DNA of 64,000 nt from Fibrobacter succinogenes (GCA_902756345.1 CACVQR010000012.1:1-64000); one strand, 5' to 3'; shown: positions 41,661 through 50,190, counted from the first letter of the stretch. Numbers and translations are program-made. The notes: a model not told the origin generated them from the letters alone.

Positions 41661-43598
41661 ATGTCTCAAATCGAACTCACCTTCCCCGATGGCTCCGTAC
41701 GTTCCGTAGCATCGGGCACCACCGGCCTCGAAATTGCGAAGGGCATTTCCGAAGGTCTTGCACGCAAGGCGCTTGGCGTCAAACTCGGCGATAAGGTCCT
41801 CGACCTCACGCGCCCGCTTACCGAGAGCGGCACCATCAAGATTATCACGCCGAGCAACGACGACCCGGATGCTCTGATGCTCCTGCGTCACAGCTGCAGC
41901 CACGTGCTCGCCGAAGCTATCTGCGACTTGTTCCCGGGCACTAAGCTCGCTTACGGTCCGGCTATCGAAAAGGGTTTCTACTACGATTTGATGACACCGA
42001 CCCCGATCCAGCAGTCGGATTTCGAGCGCATCGAAAAGCGCATGAAGGAAATCATCAAGGAAGACCGTCCGTTTACCCGTTGCGAAGTCAGCGCCGCCGA
42101 TGGCCTGAAGCGCACCGAGGGCGACAAGTACAAGACGGATAACGCGCAGCGCGCTCTCGCCCGCGAGGGTAGCGACGGTACACTCAGCTTCTACGTGACT
42201 GGCGAACCGGGCAAGAACTTTGAAGACCTCTGCGCCGGCCCCCACGTGCCTTCTACCGGCAAGCTCAAGAATTTCAAGGTGCTCTCGATGTCCGGTGCTT
42301 ACTGGCATGGCGACCAGAACAGCGACCAGCTGACCCGCGTGTACGGCACCTGCTTTGCCGACAAGGAAGGTCTCGAAACTTACCTGAAGTTCCTGGAAGA
42401 AGCCGAAAAGCGCGACCACCGCAAGATCGGCAAGGAAATGGACCTCTACCACATCGAAGACCATTCTCCGGGCATGGTGTTCTGGCATCCGAAGGGCACC
42501 AAGATGGTGAACGCCCTCAAGGACTACATCCGCGGCAAGATTGACCGTCGTGGCTACCTCGAAGTGATCACGCCGGAAATCGTGAACAAGACTTTGTGGA
42601 TCAAGTCCGGCCACGCCGACAAGTACAACGAGAACATGTTCAAGACGCTGGCTGGCGACGTGGAAATGGCCGTGAAGCCGATGAACTGCCCCTGCCACAT
42701 CCAGATTTTCAACACGGGTCTCCGCAGCTGGCGCGACCTGCCGATGCGCCTTGCCGAATTCGGCAAGTGCCACCGTTACGAACCTGCCGGTACGATGCAC
42801 GGCCTGATGCGCGTGCGCGGCTTTGTGCAGGACGACGCCCACATCTTCTGTACCGAAGACCAGATTGCAAGCGAAGTGGCCGACTTCTGCGCCCTCGTCA
42901 AGGAAATCTACCACGACTTCGGTTTCGACGATATCGTGGTGAAGTTCTCCACCCGCCCCGAAAAGCGCGTGGGTTCCGACGAAATCTGGGACAAGGCTGA
43001 AGCCGCCCTCGCCGAAGCCACCAAGCTCGCTGGCCTCGACTACATTCTGAATCCGGGCGAAGGCGCCTTCTACGGCCCGAAGCTGGAATTCACGCTGAAG
43101 GACTCCCTCGGTCGTGACTGGCAGTGCGGAACCATCCAGGTGGACTTCAACCTCCCGCAGCGTCTGGGTGCTGAATATGTCGGCAAGGACAACCAGAAGC
43201 ACATTCCGGTGATGTTGCACCGCGCAGCAGTCGGTTCCATCGAACGCTTCCTCGGTATTCTTATCGAAGAGTTCATGGGCGATTTCCCGCTGTGGCTCGC
43301 TCCGGTTCAGGCCCGCGTGCTCCCGATTTCCGAGAAGTTCGTTGACTACGCGAAGCAGGTCGAGAAGGAACTCGTGAACGCCGGCGTCCGCGTGGAAGTC
43401 GACGAATCCAACGAGAAACTCGGCTACAAGATCCGCCAGTGCGAATTGCAGAAGGTGCCTTACCTCCTCATCGTGGGCGAGAAGGAAGTTGCCGACGGCG
43501 TCGTGTCCGTGCGCCGCCGTAAAGAGGGTGATAAGGGTTCGATGACCGTTGCCCAGTTCTTGGAAATGACCGCTGAAGACCGCAAGGTTGTGAGATAA
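41661..43598 (+). CDS. thrS: threonyl-tRNA synthetase
   Basis: Charges tRNA-Thr; class II synthetase. The 645 residues give all expected domains: TGS (1-60), second editing/SAD domain (about 70-225; RHSCSHVLAEAI, CAGPHVPSTGKLKNF), catalytic core (about 245-535; MNCPCHIQIF with the zinc Cys, [39 protein letters not shown]) and anticodon-binding domain (about 540-645). Strong codon bias as for other highly expressed genes here. It is flanked by inverted copies of the three-hairpin element, and its 3' part is repeated as a pseudogene 2.3 kb downstream. Confidence 0.98.
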   Translation: MSQIELTFPDGSVRSVASGTTGLEIAKGISEGLARKALGVKLGDKVLDLTRPLTESGTIKIITPSNDDPDALMLLRHSCSHVLAEAICDLFPGTKLAYGPAIEKGFYYDLMTPTPIQQSDFERIEKRMKEIIKEDRPFTRCEVSAADGLKRTEGDKYKTDNAQRALAREGSDGTLSFYVTGEPGKNFEDLCAGPHVPSTGKLKNFKVLSMSGAYWHGDQNSDQLTRVYGTCFADKEGLETYLKFLEEAEKRDHRKIGKEMDLYHIEDHSPGMVFWHPKGTKMVNALKDYIRGKIDRRGYLEVITPEIVNKTLWIKSGHADKYNENMFKTLAGDVEMAVKPMNCPCHIQIFNTGLRSWRDLPMRLAEFGKCHRYEPAGTMHGLMRVRGFVQDDAHIFCTEDQIASEVADFCALVKEIYHDFGFDDIVVKFSTRPEKRVGSDEIWDKAEAALAEATKLAGLDYILNPGEGAFYGPKLEFTLKDSLGRDWQCGTIQVDFNLPQRLGAEYVGKDNQKHIPVMLHRAAVGSIERFLGILIEEFMGDFPLWLAPVQARVLPISEKFVDYAKQVEKELVNAGVRVEVDESNEKLGYKIRQCELQKVPYLLIVGEKEVADGVVSVRRRKEGDKGSMTVAQFLEMTAEDRKVVR

Positions 43599-43622
43599 TC
43601 ATCAACCACAAAACTTTCTACC

Positions 43623-43656
43623 GCCTTGTCACAGAAATGTGGCAAGGCATTTTTTC
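43623..43656 (+). terminator. thrS terminator
   Basis: GCCTTGTCACA-GAAA-TGTGGCAAGGC (11-bp stem with one wobble) followed by TTTTTTCTTTG, 24 nt after the stop codon. Confidence 0.95.
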
Positions 43657-43662
43657 TTTGTT

Positions 43663-43745
43663 AAAGGGGAAAGCCTTCCCCTGGCTCGCACTCTGTTGCT
43701 CACTACCCTTTCTAGCGGGCTTCAAACGCCAGCCCGCAACGCCCG
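43663..43745 (-). repeat. three-hairpin intergenic element, copy d
   Basis: Minus strand GGGCGTTGCGGGCTGG opening, hairpin 1 GCGGGCT-N-AGCCCGC, AGAAAGGGTAG, second loose hairpin, hairpin 3 GGGGAAGGCTTTCCCC followed by TTTAAC. It begins right after the thrS terminator. Confidence 0.72.
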
Positions 43746-43822
43746 GCTTACCCTACCCACCCGCCCAAAACAGAAGACCATTGCTTTATCAGCAATGGCC
43801 TTCTGAAAAATATGTCCAACGT

Positions 43823-44035
43823 TTAAATTTCGAACAGTTTCATTTCCTGCTCTGTGAGCGGACGCCCCAAACTGTTTGAATAGGCAATTGCTTCATGCAA
43901 ACGGAAATGTCGTTCTGTCGGAGACGGTTCGGTTAAACGACCATCAGAAAACTCTTCTCCGAAGCGGTCGAAATTTTCTCGCAGCGTATTACTCTTGCGT
44001 GAAGCAACGACGGGTTCGAGTTCTGCTACAATCAT
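43823..44035 (-). CDS. 70-residue protein paired with a GNAT gene
   Basis: A small soluble protein (MIVAELEPVVASRKSNTLRE to RPLTEQEMKLFEI) with no recognised domain. It starts 1 nt after the stop of the acetyltransferase gene, so the two are co-translated. Charged, mostly helical composition would suit an antitoxin or adaptor. Order is enzyme first, small protein second, the reverse of most type II toxin-antitoxin pairs. Confidence 0.55.
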   Translation of the reverse strand: MIVAELEPVVASRKSNTLRENFDRFGEEFSDGRLTEPSPTERHFRLHEAIAYSNSLGRPLTEQEMKLFEI

Positions 44036-44036
44036 A

Positions 44037-44561
44037 TTACGCCTCCTCGGGAAAATAGGTTTTGATTAGTTTCAATGCTCCATAGCTGTCTATGAACATT
44101 TTTTGAGAATCGATGTTTCGCGCTCCTAAAGTTTCACGATAATGTTCTACAAGGTTCGTTTTCGCAGTAAACTGAACATAGCCCTCGTTACCGACATCCC
44201 AGCTTAGTTTGCAGGCTATTGCAAAGAGGTGCGCTCCTACGCCTTTGTATTTTCCTAGATGCCCGATATTTTCCGGAGCTGCTTCTACAATATCTACATG
44301 TGTATAAAATTGATCGCGGATATGCTTCAGCGCTATCATACCTTGCACTTGAGTGTCATCTTTCAACAACAACTCATAAACCTCATAATCGTGCTGATGT
44401 GGTATGCTCCAATCGAATTTCCACCCCTTTCGTTGTAGTGCTACGGCGTCCTTCTTTGAAATAGTTTTTAACACTAGCCGAAACTCGGTGTCGAGTTGCG
44501 CTCCAGTTTCTCGACACACTAGGCAGTTCGTAAGGGAATCTATTTGGATGTCAATTTCCAT
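44037..44561 (-). CDS. GNAT-family N-acetyltransferase
   Basis: A 174-residue acetyltransferase. Motif A is weak (LGKYKGVGAHLFAIACKLSWDVG, where R/Q-x-x-G-x-G/A is reduced to YKGVGA), and motif B is GYVQFTAKTNLVEHYRETLGA with the usual Tyr. Substrate unknown; the N-terminal region (CLVCRETGAQL) has two Cys. It is transcribed from TTG-N20-TATATTTA (44586-44616) with the 70-residue gene. The composition is more AT-rich than the chromosomal genes. It could be a toxin that acetylates aminoacyl-tRNA or an ordinary protein acetylase. Confidence 0.7.
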   Translation of the reverse strand: MEIDIQIDSLTNCLVCRETGAQLDTEFRLVLKTISKKDAVALQRKGWKFDWSIPHQHDYEVYELLLKDDTQVQGMIALKHIRDQFYTHVDIVEAAPENIGHLGKYKGVGAHLFAIACKLSWDVGNEGYVQFTAKTNLVEHYRETLGARNIDSQKMFIDSYGALKLIKTYFPEEA

Positions 44562-44585
44562 TGGGTCGCGTTATCCTTATCAGTG

Positions 44586-44616
44586 TAAATATACCTTTTT
44601 CGCACCTCAAAGGCAA
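44586..44616 (-). promoter_or_regulatory. promoter of the GNAT gene
   Basis: TTG (minus strand, 44614-44616), 20-nt spacer, TATATTTA (44586-44593). Leader about 20 nt. Confidence 0.65.
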
Positions 44617-44804
44617 GTTTTAGGGAGGTTCATTCCAAGTAGGAATAGTCCGTTTGCTTTACAAATCTGCTCAAAAATGCCGTTTACTTCACAAAAACAC
44701 TCCTTTTTTGCAAACTTTTTGAGCGTGTTGCCCTTTTTTATGTTATTTTTAGAACGAAATAGAGAGTTCTGCTCTTGTTCTCTAAGTGAAATCTAGACAG
44801 TTCC

Positions 44805-44882
44805 ATGGCCAAAGAACTTTTTGTCCCGCAGGATACGAAGATCGATTATGTTCAATTCACAAAGAATGGAGACTGCGAATGA
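44805..44882 (+). CDS. possible 25-residue upstream peptide
   Basis: ATG 44805 to TGA 44882 encodes MAKELFVPQDTKIDYVQFTK-NGDCE. The stop overlaps the next ATG by 4 nt (ATGA), so it could couple translation of the lipoprotein. No Shine-Dalgarno is seen. It may equally be the end of a decayed gene. Confidence 0.3.
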   Translation: MAKELFVPQDTKIDYVQFTKNGDCE

Positions 44883-45688
44883 AGAAGCTTTTGTTATCGT
44901 TTTGTCTAACAGCGTTGATTGTTGCATGTTCCGATGATTCTTCAAGTACCAACAACGAAAAGCAGTATCCATTGCAACTAAATGAGAATTGTAAAGATTT
45001 TAAAGCGGACTCATCTGTGTGGAACGCTATAGAAAACCAGAATTTAAACAAATTAAAGAAAAGCTTGGAGAATTGTGCATCCTTGGATATGGAAATTTAT
45101 GACTCATCCTTGGTTAGCAATTATTCGGTTTTGGCGGACTTGCTATTTCAAGAAAACACCGATTCACTTATATTGTATCTGTTACAAAACGGCATGGATT
45201 CAGTGGGTCGCGACAAGTGGAACATCTTTGCGACAGATGCCATGTTTGCCGAAGACACACTTATGCTTCGTTATGCAATCGACAACGATTTTCCAATTAG
45301 TGGAACGACGGTTCGAGCGGCAATCATTGAATCTTCAACAGGAATGTTGGGAAGTGAGGTCGGTCGTTATTGGTACAATCTGTTAATCGACCACATTCCT
45401 AGTGTGGATAGCGTTCGTCTGAATACGGCTCAGGATTTTTCAATTTTACATGAGTTCTGTGGCGGAAGCGTCCACTTTACAGGATTATCAGAAGAAGATC
45501 AACTGTTTTATTTTCAAGACTTGATTGATAGGGGATATTCCATAAATCAAAAATCAAGCGACATGGTTGAACTAGATTATTGTAATTATGGATACTGGAA
45601 TCAAACAGACCTTCAAAAGAAGTTTACTGATATTCTTATCAAGGCGGGCGCTGATACAACTCTAGTTAAGTGGACTTATTCGGAATAG
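44879..45688 (+). CDS. ankyrin-like lipoprotein
   Basis: A 269-residue lipoprotein. Start 44879 gives a signal peptide MKKLLLSFCLTALIVAC with Cys17 in the lipobox LIVAC; longer frames add non-signal residues. Repeats of about 33-40 residues (NLNKLKKSLENCASLDMEI, ENTDSLILYLLQNGMDSV, DTLMLRYAIDNDFPISG, KKFTDILIKAGADTTL) resemble degenerate ankyrin repeats, a protein-binding fold. AT-rich. A terminator follows at 45712. Envelope-located, function unknown. Confidence 0.65.
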   Translation: MKKLLLSFCLTALIVACSDDSSSTNNEKQYPLQLNENCKDFKADSSVWNAIENQNLNKLKKSLENCASLDMEIYDSSLVSNYSVLADLLFQENTDSLILYLLQNGMDSVGRDKWNIFATDAMFAEDTLMLRYAIDNDFPISGTTVRAAIIESSTGMLGSEVGRYWYNLLIDHIPSVDSVRLNTAQDFSILHEFCGGSVHFTGLSEEDQLFYFQDLIDRGYSINQKSSDMVELDYCNYGYWNQTDLQKKFTDILIKAGADTTLVKWTYSE

Positions 45689-45711
45689 GAATCGAATTCT
45701 CTTTTTAGCAG

Positions 45712-45740
45712 GCGAAATCCAAGTCGGGTTTCGCTTTTTG
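45712..45740 (+). terminator. terminator after the ankyrin-like lipoprotein
   Basis: GCGAAATCC-AAGTC-GGGTTTCGC (9-bp stem, one wobble) followed by TTTTTG. Confidence 0.85.
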
Positions 45741-45742
45741 CG

Positions 45743-45876
45743 TTAGGGATAGTGACCCTTGGGGACAAGACTCGCGGAGCGAGGCTTGGTTCTGGGAGGT
45801 GAGCGGCAAGCATAAGCGTAGCCGATTGCCCCCAGAACATAGCCCGACCCTCACGATAGTGTGGGGAACGCCCATA
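45743..45876. repeat. multi-hairpin dispersed repeat (GGGCGTTCCCC type)
   Basis: Read on the minus strand it opens GGGCGTTCCCCAC and folds into three hairpins: GGGG/ACCC with CAC/GTG around ATAG-like loop (45847-45866), TTCTGGG/CCCAGAA (45790-45837) and CAAG-CTCGC/GCGAG-CTTG (45766-45788). Elements of this form occur in many bacterial genomes. It directly abuts the partial thrS copy. Confidence 0.6.
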
Positions 45877-45887
45877 AGACCAACATA

Positions 45888-46695
45888 CGAAGTGGCCGAC
45901 TTCTGCGCCCTCGTGAAGGAAAAGCGTGCAAGCCGAGTGTCGCGACAAAATGCTTGCATTTTGGCATAACCGAGGCGCAGCCGCGGACGCCAAAGGCGTC
46001 AAATCTACCACGACTTCGGTTTCGACGATATCGTGGTGAAGTTCTCCACCCGCCCGGAAAAGCGCGTGGGTTCCGACGAAATCTGGGACAAGGCTGAAGC
46101 CGCCCTCGCCGAAGCGACGAAGCTCGCTGGCCTCGACTACATTTTGAACCCGGGTGAAGGTGCCTTCTACGGCCCGAAGCTCGAATTCACGCTGAAGGAC
46201 AGCCTCGGACGTGACTGGCAGTGCGGTACCATCCAGGTGGACTTCAACTTGCCGCAGCGCCTGGGTGCCGAGTATGTCGGCAAGGACAACCAGAAGCACA
46301 TCCCGGTGATGCTTCACCGTGCCGCCGTGGGTTCCATCGAACGCTTCCTCGGTATTCTTATCGAAGAATTCATGGGCGATTTCCCGCTGTGGCTCGCTCC
46401 GGTTCAGGCCCGCGTGCTCCCGATTTCCGAGAAGTTCGTTGACTACGCAAAGCAGGTCGAGAAGGAACTCGTGAACGCCGGCGTCCGCGTGGAAGTCGAC
46501 GAATCCAACGAAAAGCTCGGCTACAAGATCCGCCAGTGCGAATTGCAGAAGGTGCCTTACCTCCTGATTGTGGGAGAGAAGGAAGTTGCCGATGGTGTTG
46601 TCTCTGTTCGCCGCCGTAAAGAGGGTGACAAGGGCAGCATGAAGGTCGCCGACTTCCTCAAGATGACGGAAGAAGACCGTAAGGTTGTGCGGTAA
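45888..46695 (+). pseudogene. thrS: partial second copy of thrS with a 78-bp insertion
   Basis: Repeats the last 40 percent of thrS (from CGAAGTGGCCGACTTCTGCG, equivalent to 42874, to the stop). After AAGGAAA a 78-bp hairpin-rich insert (45923-46000; AAAATGC/GCATTTT and GACGCC/GGCGTC stems) is flanked by AAA on both sides; the copy then continues open to the stop as a 220-residue frame from GTG/ATG near 46033. It keeps the end of the catalytic core and the anticodon domain but lacks TGS, editing and most catalytic parts. Differences are mostly synonymous, with five changes in the last 18 residues ([20 protein letters not shown]). Not expected to charge tRNA. Confidence 0.88.
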
Positions 46696-46706
46696 TCACG
46701 CCCGCG

Positions 46707-46751
46707 TGTCATCCTGAGCGAAGTGCCGTAAGGCACGAAGTCGAAGGATCT
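46707..46751 (+). repeat. REP-like hairpin (GTCATCCTGAGCG type), copy 2
   Basis: GTCATCCTGAGCGAAGTGCC, GTAA, GGCACGAAGTCGAAGGATCT. Stem bases co-vary with copy 1 (41474-41514). Confidence 0.7.
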
Positions 46752-46752
46752 C

Positions 46753-46788
46753 AAAAACTTAAAACGCAGACTCAACCCGAGCCTACGT
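46753..46788 (-). terminator. terminator of the radical SAM/ATP-grasp/WbqC operon
   Basis: Minus strand ACGTAGGCTC-GGGTT-GAGTCTGCGT, a full 10-bp stem with two G-U pairs that would be mismatches on the other strand, followed by TTTTAAGTTTTTG. Confidence 0.82.
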
Positions 46789-46792
46789 TTTT

Positions 46793-47485
46793 TTATTCCG
46801 TCGTATACTCGTCAAGCATCTGCGCGATTTCTTCGCGGGAATTGAACATGATGACATCGAGAATCGATAAACCCGGAACAAAAGCGGTCCCGAATTGCTT
46901 GTACTGCCGACAATGCGAATGGATAAACTTCAGTTCGATTCCATGAGCGGCAAACTCGTCCTTTTTGTATAGTGCCTGCCCGCCAATCGGGTTCACGTAA
47001 GTCGTCCCGCCGAGCCTATCGCAAAAATCAAAAACCCGGTGTTCGCGTTTGAACCGGCAATTGCCTTCAATCTGCGACGTGTACATCATTTTAGTCTTGA
47101 TTCCAAGATATTCTCGAACAATTTCAATGGAATTCACCAGAAACGCTGTCAGGTTCGTCTCTTCGCACGAAAAGATCCTTTCCATCAACTCGTAACCCCT
47201 TTCAAAGAAGGGTGCCGAACGGTAGCAATGATAAAGTTCCTTCATCTTTCTGGCAAAATCATCTCGCAGCAATTCCGTTTGATTAATCAGACGATGGCAA
47301 CTGATATCGTTAATTTCAAGTCCAAAGTAGGCCGGCTTGCCCTGCCGCAAGATTCTGTTACGCTGCACCCACCCGCGTGTGATAAACGCGTAATCATCGC
47401 CAATCAGGAATAAGTCGCACGCCTTCATCAACTGCCAATAGGCAATGTAGGGTATAAAGTAGGGCTGGTTCCCGGCAATGATCAC
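46793..47485 (-). CDS. WbqC-like family protein
   Basis: A 230-residue soluble protein of the WbqC family: N-terminal MIIAGNQPYFIPYIAYWQLM, then GDDYAFITRGWVQRNRIL, and a C-terminal GGTTYVNPIGGQALYKKDEF plus GLSILDVIMFNSREEI. The family is found in O-antigen and sugar-modification loci; its chemistry is not established. It overlaps the upstream ATP-grasp-like gene by 4 nt and ends the three-gene operon. Confidence 0.88.
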   Translation of the reverse strand: MIIAGNQPYFIPYIAYWQLMKACDLFLIGDDYAFITRGWVQRNRILRQGKPAYFGLEINDISCHRLINQTELLRDDFARKMKELYHCYRSAPFFERGYELMERIFSCEETNLTAFLVNSIEIVREYLGIKTKMMYTSQIEGNCRFKREHRVFDFCDRLGGTTYVNPIGGQALYKKDEFAAHGIELKFIHSHCRQYKQFGTAFVPGLSILDVIMFNSREEIAQMLDEYTTE

Positions 47486-48696
47486 AGCAAGTCTCCATGT
47501 TCATAAAGACTTTCGCAATCAGTAGCGACCACGCAAGCTTTTCGGTCGTCAACTTTATTGGTCACAGGGCAACTGGAGGTACGGAACAAACCGGAATCGT
47601 AGAACTTGTCGTCAACACAGAGCATCATGCCGCAAACATAATCATCAAAGGGTGTCCCTTCCCACACCGTATGGAATGTTCGCTGCCGCAAAAACGGCTG
47701 CATGATCATGTCCTTGACGGCACCAGAATCAAAAAGATTCTTCCATTCCGCTTCAGAGGTCAGCGGGCCCGCAAAGACCTTTTCGCTTTTTCCAAGGCAG
47801 TAGTGCTTAAGAATATAGCCGTCTTTGTGCGCATAAGCATCGGCAAGCGCTGAGGCCGCGCTCGATTCCGCGCAGACAAAAGTCTCGATGGCATGGTCAC
47901 GAATGAATGCGGCTTCTTCCTTTGTCAAGAAGTGATCCGTAAAATCGTCTTCGAACCACATCCTCATAAAGCGCTTGTCATGAGCCAAAAAGATTGTCCG
48001 GAAATCGTTATACATTCCGGAATCGATCATCGCCTTGACGGTATCCATGGAATAACTGAGGATATCGTTCTGGTTCAAAGCGCTGATGACAAAATTGCCC
48101 TTCCAGTTGTCGATATTCGGCTCAACTTCATTCGCCTCGTAAACAGTAACGCTCTTGCCCATACGTTCGTAAAAAGCTTTGTAGAGCGCAATTTCAGAGG
48201 TCTTGTCAGAACTTTTCAGGACAAAGACTTTTTGCTTGTCGCCGACAATTTCGAGCATATAGCGAATCATTTCTTCAAAACGACTTTCGCGATGCGTCCC
48301 CGGAAACTTGGCAATAAACTTGTCCGCCGCCGATTCTGAATAGTACGACATGAAAATCCCATGCGCGAAAAAGCGCGAGGTAATTTCGCACAGTTTCAGT
48401 TTGCCGTCTTCGGTAATTAGATAATCGGGCCGGTACGCGCCCGCCTTGAACGGATAACGGCTCTGGTAGGCAAGAATCTCCATTTCCTTTGACGAAAGCG
48501 GCATGTACTTGTCGACGAATTCGGCGTAATGGTACGCCATGTATTCAACGCATTTGTACAAAATGCGGTGCATTTCACGAATCTCGGCAGTTCGTTCAGG
48601 CGTAATAATGATGGGCCGCTCATGGTACCAGCGGTGATAATAGTCTTCCCTGCCGCAATAGAGTTCCTGGCAAACTTGAGAGCAAGTCTTGTCCAT
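47482..48696 (-). CDS. ATP-grasp-like (circularly permuted type) ligase, putative
   Basis: A 404-residue soluble protein. The block YRPDYLITEDGKLKLCEITSRFFAHGIFMS (residues about 88-117, described as two halves RPDYLITEDG and KLCEITSRF) resembles the metal-binding region of circularly permuted ATP-grasp enzymes such as glutathionylspermidine synthase, and GYILKHYCLGKSEKVFAGP near residue 300 fits an ATP-binding Lys loop. If correct it would form an amide bond. It follows the radical SAM gene by 8 nt and overlaps the WbqC gene by 4 nt. No close family recognised. Confidence 0.5.
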   Translation of the reverse strand: MDKTCSQVCQELYCGREDYYHRWYHERPIIITPERTAEIREMHRILYKCVEYMAYHYAEFVDKYMPLSSKEMEILAYQSRYPFKAGAYRPDYLITEDGKLKLCEITSRFFAHGIFMSYYSESAADKFIAKFPGTHRESRFEEMIRYMLEIVGDKQKVFVLKSSDKTSEIALYKAFYERMGKSVTVYEANEVEPNIDNWKGNFVISALNQNDILSYSMDTVKAMIDSGMYNDFRTIFLAHDKRFMRMWFEDDFTDHFLTKEEAAFIRDHAIETFVCAESSAASALADAYAHKDGYILKHYCLGKSEKVFAGPLTSEAEWKNLFDSGAVKDMIMQPFLRQRTFHTVWEGTPFDDYVCGMMLCVDDKFYDSGLFRTSSCPVTNKVDDRKACVVATDCESLYEHGDLL

Positions 48697-48704
48697 AGCA
48701 GCCC

Positions 48705-50048
48705 CTACTTAGCAAAAAGCTTAGACTGGTAACCGAGACACTGGAATCCGTTCGCGTTGACGATAGGAATCAGCGTGTTCGGAATGCGCAATTGCTTGCG
48801 AACCCAGAAGCAGATACTGGTCGTCATGCCGAGCTTTTGCGTGTAGGCCATCATCTTTTCGATGCTCTTGATGCACAAATCCCTTTCTGGAGCGGTACGG
48901 CCGCGTTGCTTGCGGTGGTCAGCATTATCGGGCTTGATATAAATCTCGTACAGTTCTCGTTCCAGGTTCTTATCGAAGTGTCCAAGCCACTGCCCCAGCA
49001 TGGCAAGGTTTTCCATGCACGCCGTCAAGAATTCCGGCTTGTAATTGACGATTCCCGCCGCATGCAACTTGTCGAAAAAGTCCTTGATGTGTTCGTCGGT
49101 GAGGTAAGGCATCACGATAGGCTGGATCAATGCGGAATTCGCTTGAACGCCGCGTTCCTGGCAGAGCTTGACCGACTGCAAGCGTTCTTCGATCGGAGCA
49201 GCGTAAGGTTCCAGCAGGTCGCGGAATTCCTTGGGCATAATCGAGACACTCGTGTTGAACTGCATTTTGCCCTTGAGTTTTTCGAATAAGTCCAGAATGG
49301 TTTCGCCTTCGTACTCGTAAAGCAAATGCTTGGGGCCGGACTTTGACGCAATGAAGAGCCTGGCGTTGGAATCCGGATACTTTTCAAAGTGCGCGATGAA
49401 TTCCTTGAGAATGCGGTGAGCTATTCCTGTCTGCACCGTCGGTTCTTGGAAGGCTTCCGTCTTAGGCGAGAAATAGTAATAATGGTTCCAGTTCTTGCCG
49501 CGGCTGATTTCGACAATCTTCGATTCGATTTCCTTCTTGCGTTCGGGAGCCTCTTCGATGGCAGTCGCCAAATCCTGCAGCAAGACATTCTTTTTATGGA
49601 TATCTTCTTCGGTCACGGGGCGCGTCGGAGTGCCGTTCATTTCTTCCAGGAGTTTGCGCACATACAAGTGGTAATTTTCATACGCCACCAAGTGCTGTTC
49701 ATGAACGCCATCGGTCACCAGGCAATACTGGCAGCCCACATTGCAACCGCGAATCGGGTTAATTTCAAAAGTAAGCGTGGGGCAACGGCCCGTGTAGTTG
49801 TGGATTTCCGTTTCGACCTTTTCCGGATCGATATTTTCGATTGTCAATTTCGAAACAGGAATGACCGTCCGCTTCTGGACTCGCTCCATAAAGAGTTTGG
49901 AGCCCTTGATAAGCCCTTGCAGGGTCGCTTCGGAGGGAACAGCCTTTACTCCGAGATTGCGGAGGTATTCGGCATCGACAATTTGGGGAACAAAACCTTC
50001 AAGGTTGTAAACATTTGTATCGTGAGAATAAAAGTTTTTCAAGTCCAT
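48705..50048 (-). CDS. radical SAM protein, spore-photoproduct-lyase-like
   Basis: A 447-residue protein with the cluster motif C-x3-C-x2-C in EINPIRGCNVGCQYCLVTD (about residue 104-111) and a downstream SAM-barrel (RLFIASKSGPKHLLYEYEG, FNTSVSIMPKEFRDLLEP, ALIQPIVMPYLTDEHI). The layout resembles the SPL/DUF-type radical SAM group, although true SPL is a spore protein. First gene of an operon with an ATP-grasp-like and a WbqC protein; the trio suggests synthesis or modification of a small molecule or glycan. Substrate unknown. Confidence 0.75.
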   Translation of the reverse strand: MDLKNFYSHDTNVYNLEGFVPQIVDAEYLRNLGVKAVPSEATLQGLIKGSKLFMERVQKRTVIPVSKLTIENIDPEKVETEIHNYTGRCPTLTFEINPIRGCNVGCQYCLVTDGVHEQHLVAYENYHLYVRKLLEEMNGTPTRPVTEEDIHKKNVLLQDLATAIEEAPERKKEIESKIVEISRGKNWNHYYYFSPKTEAFQEPTVQTGIAHRILKEFIAHFEKYPDSNARLFIASKSGPKHLLYEYEGETILDLFEKLKGKMQFNTSVSIMPKEFRDLLEPYAAPIEERLQSVKLCQERGVQANSALIQPIVMPYLTDEHIKDFFDKLHAAGIVNYKPEFLTACMENLAMLGQWLGHFDKNLERELYEIYIKPDNADHRKQRGRTAPERDLCIKSIEKMMAYTQKLGMTTSICFWVRKQLRIPNTLIPIVNANGFQCLGYQSKLFAK

Positions 50049-50190
50049 GATAAAAATATACTTTGTTTAAACTCGCTAGACCACAAAGAAAGCCTGTAAA
50101 TTCATCGATTTGCAAAAATATGTGTCCAATGCAACCAAATCTATTGAACACAATAATGCATATAGCCCCGATTTAATTACATTTCGCTTG

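Noticed and set aside
46033-46695. Truncated thrS copy as a functional anticodon-binding domain protein
   Set aside because: The frame is open, but the 5' part is cut by an insertion, no start signal is seen, and similarity is best explained as a remnant.
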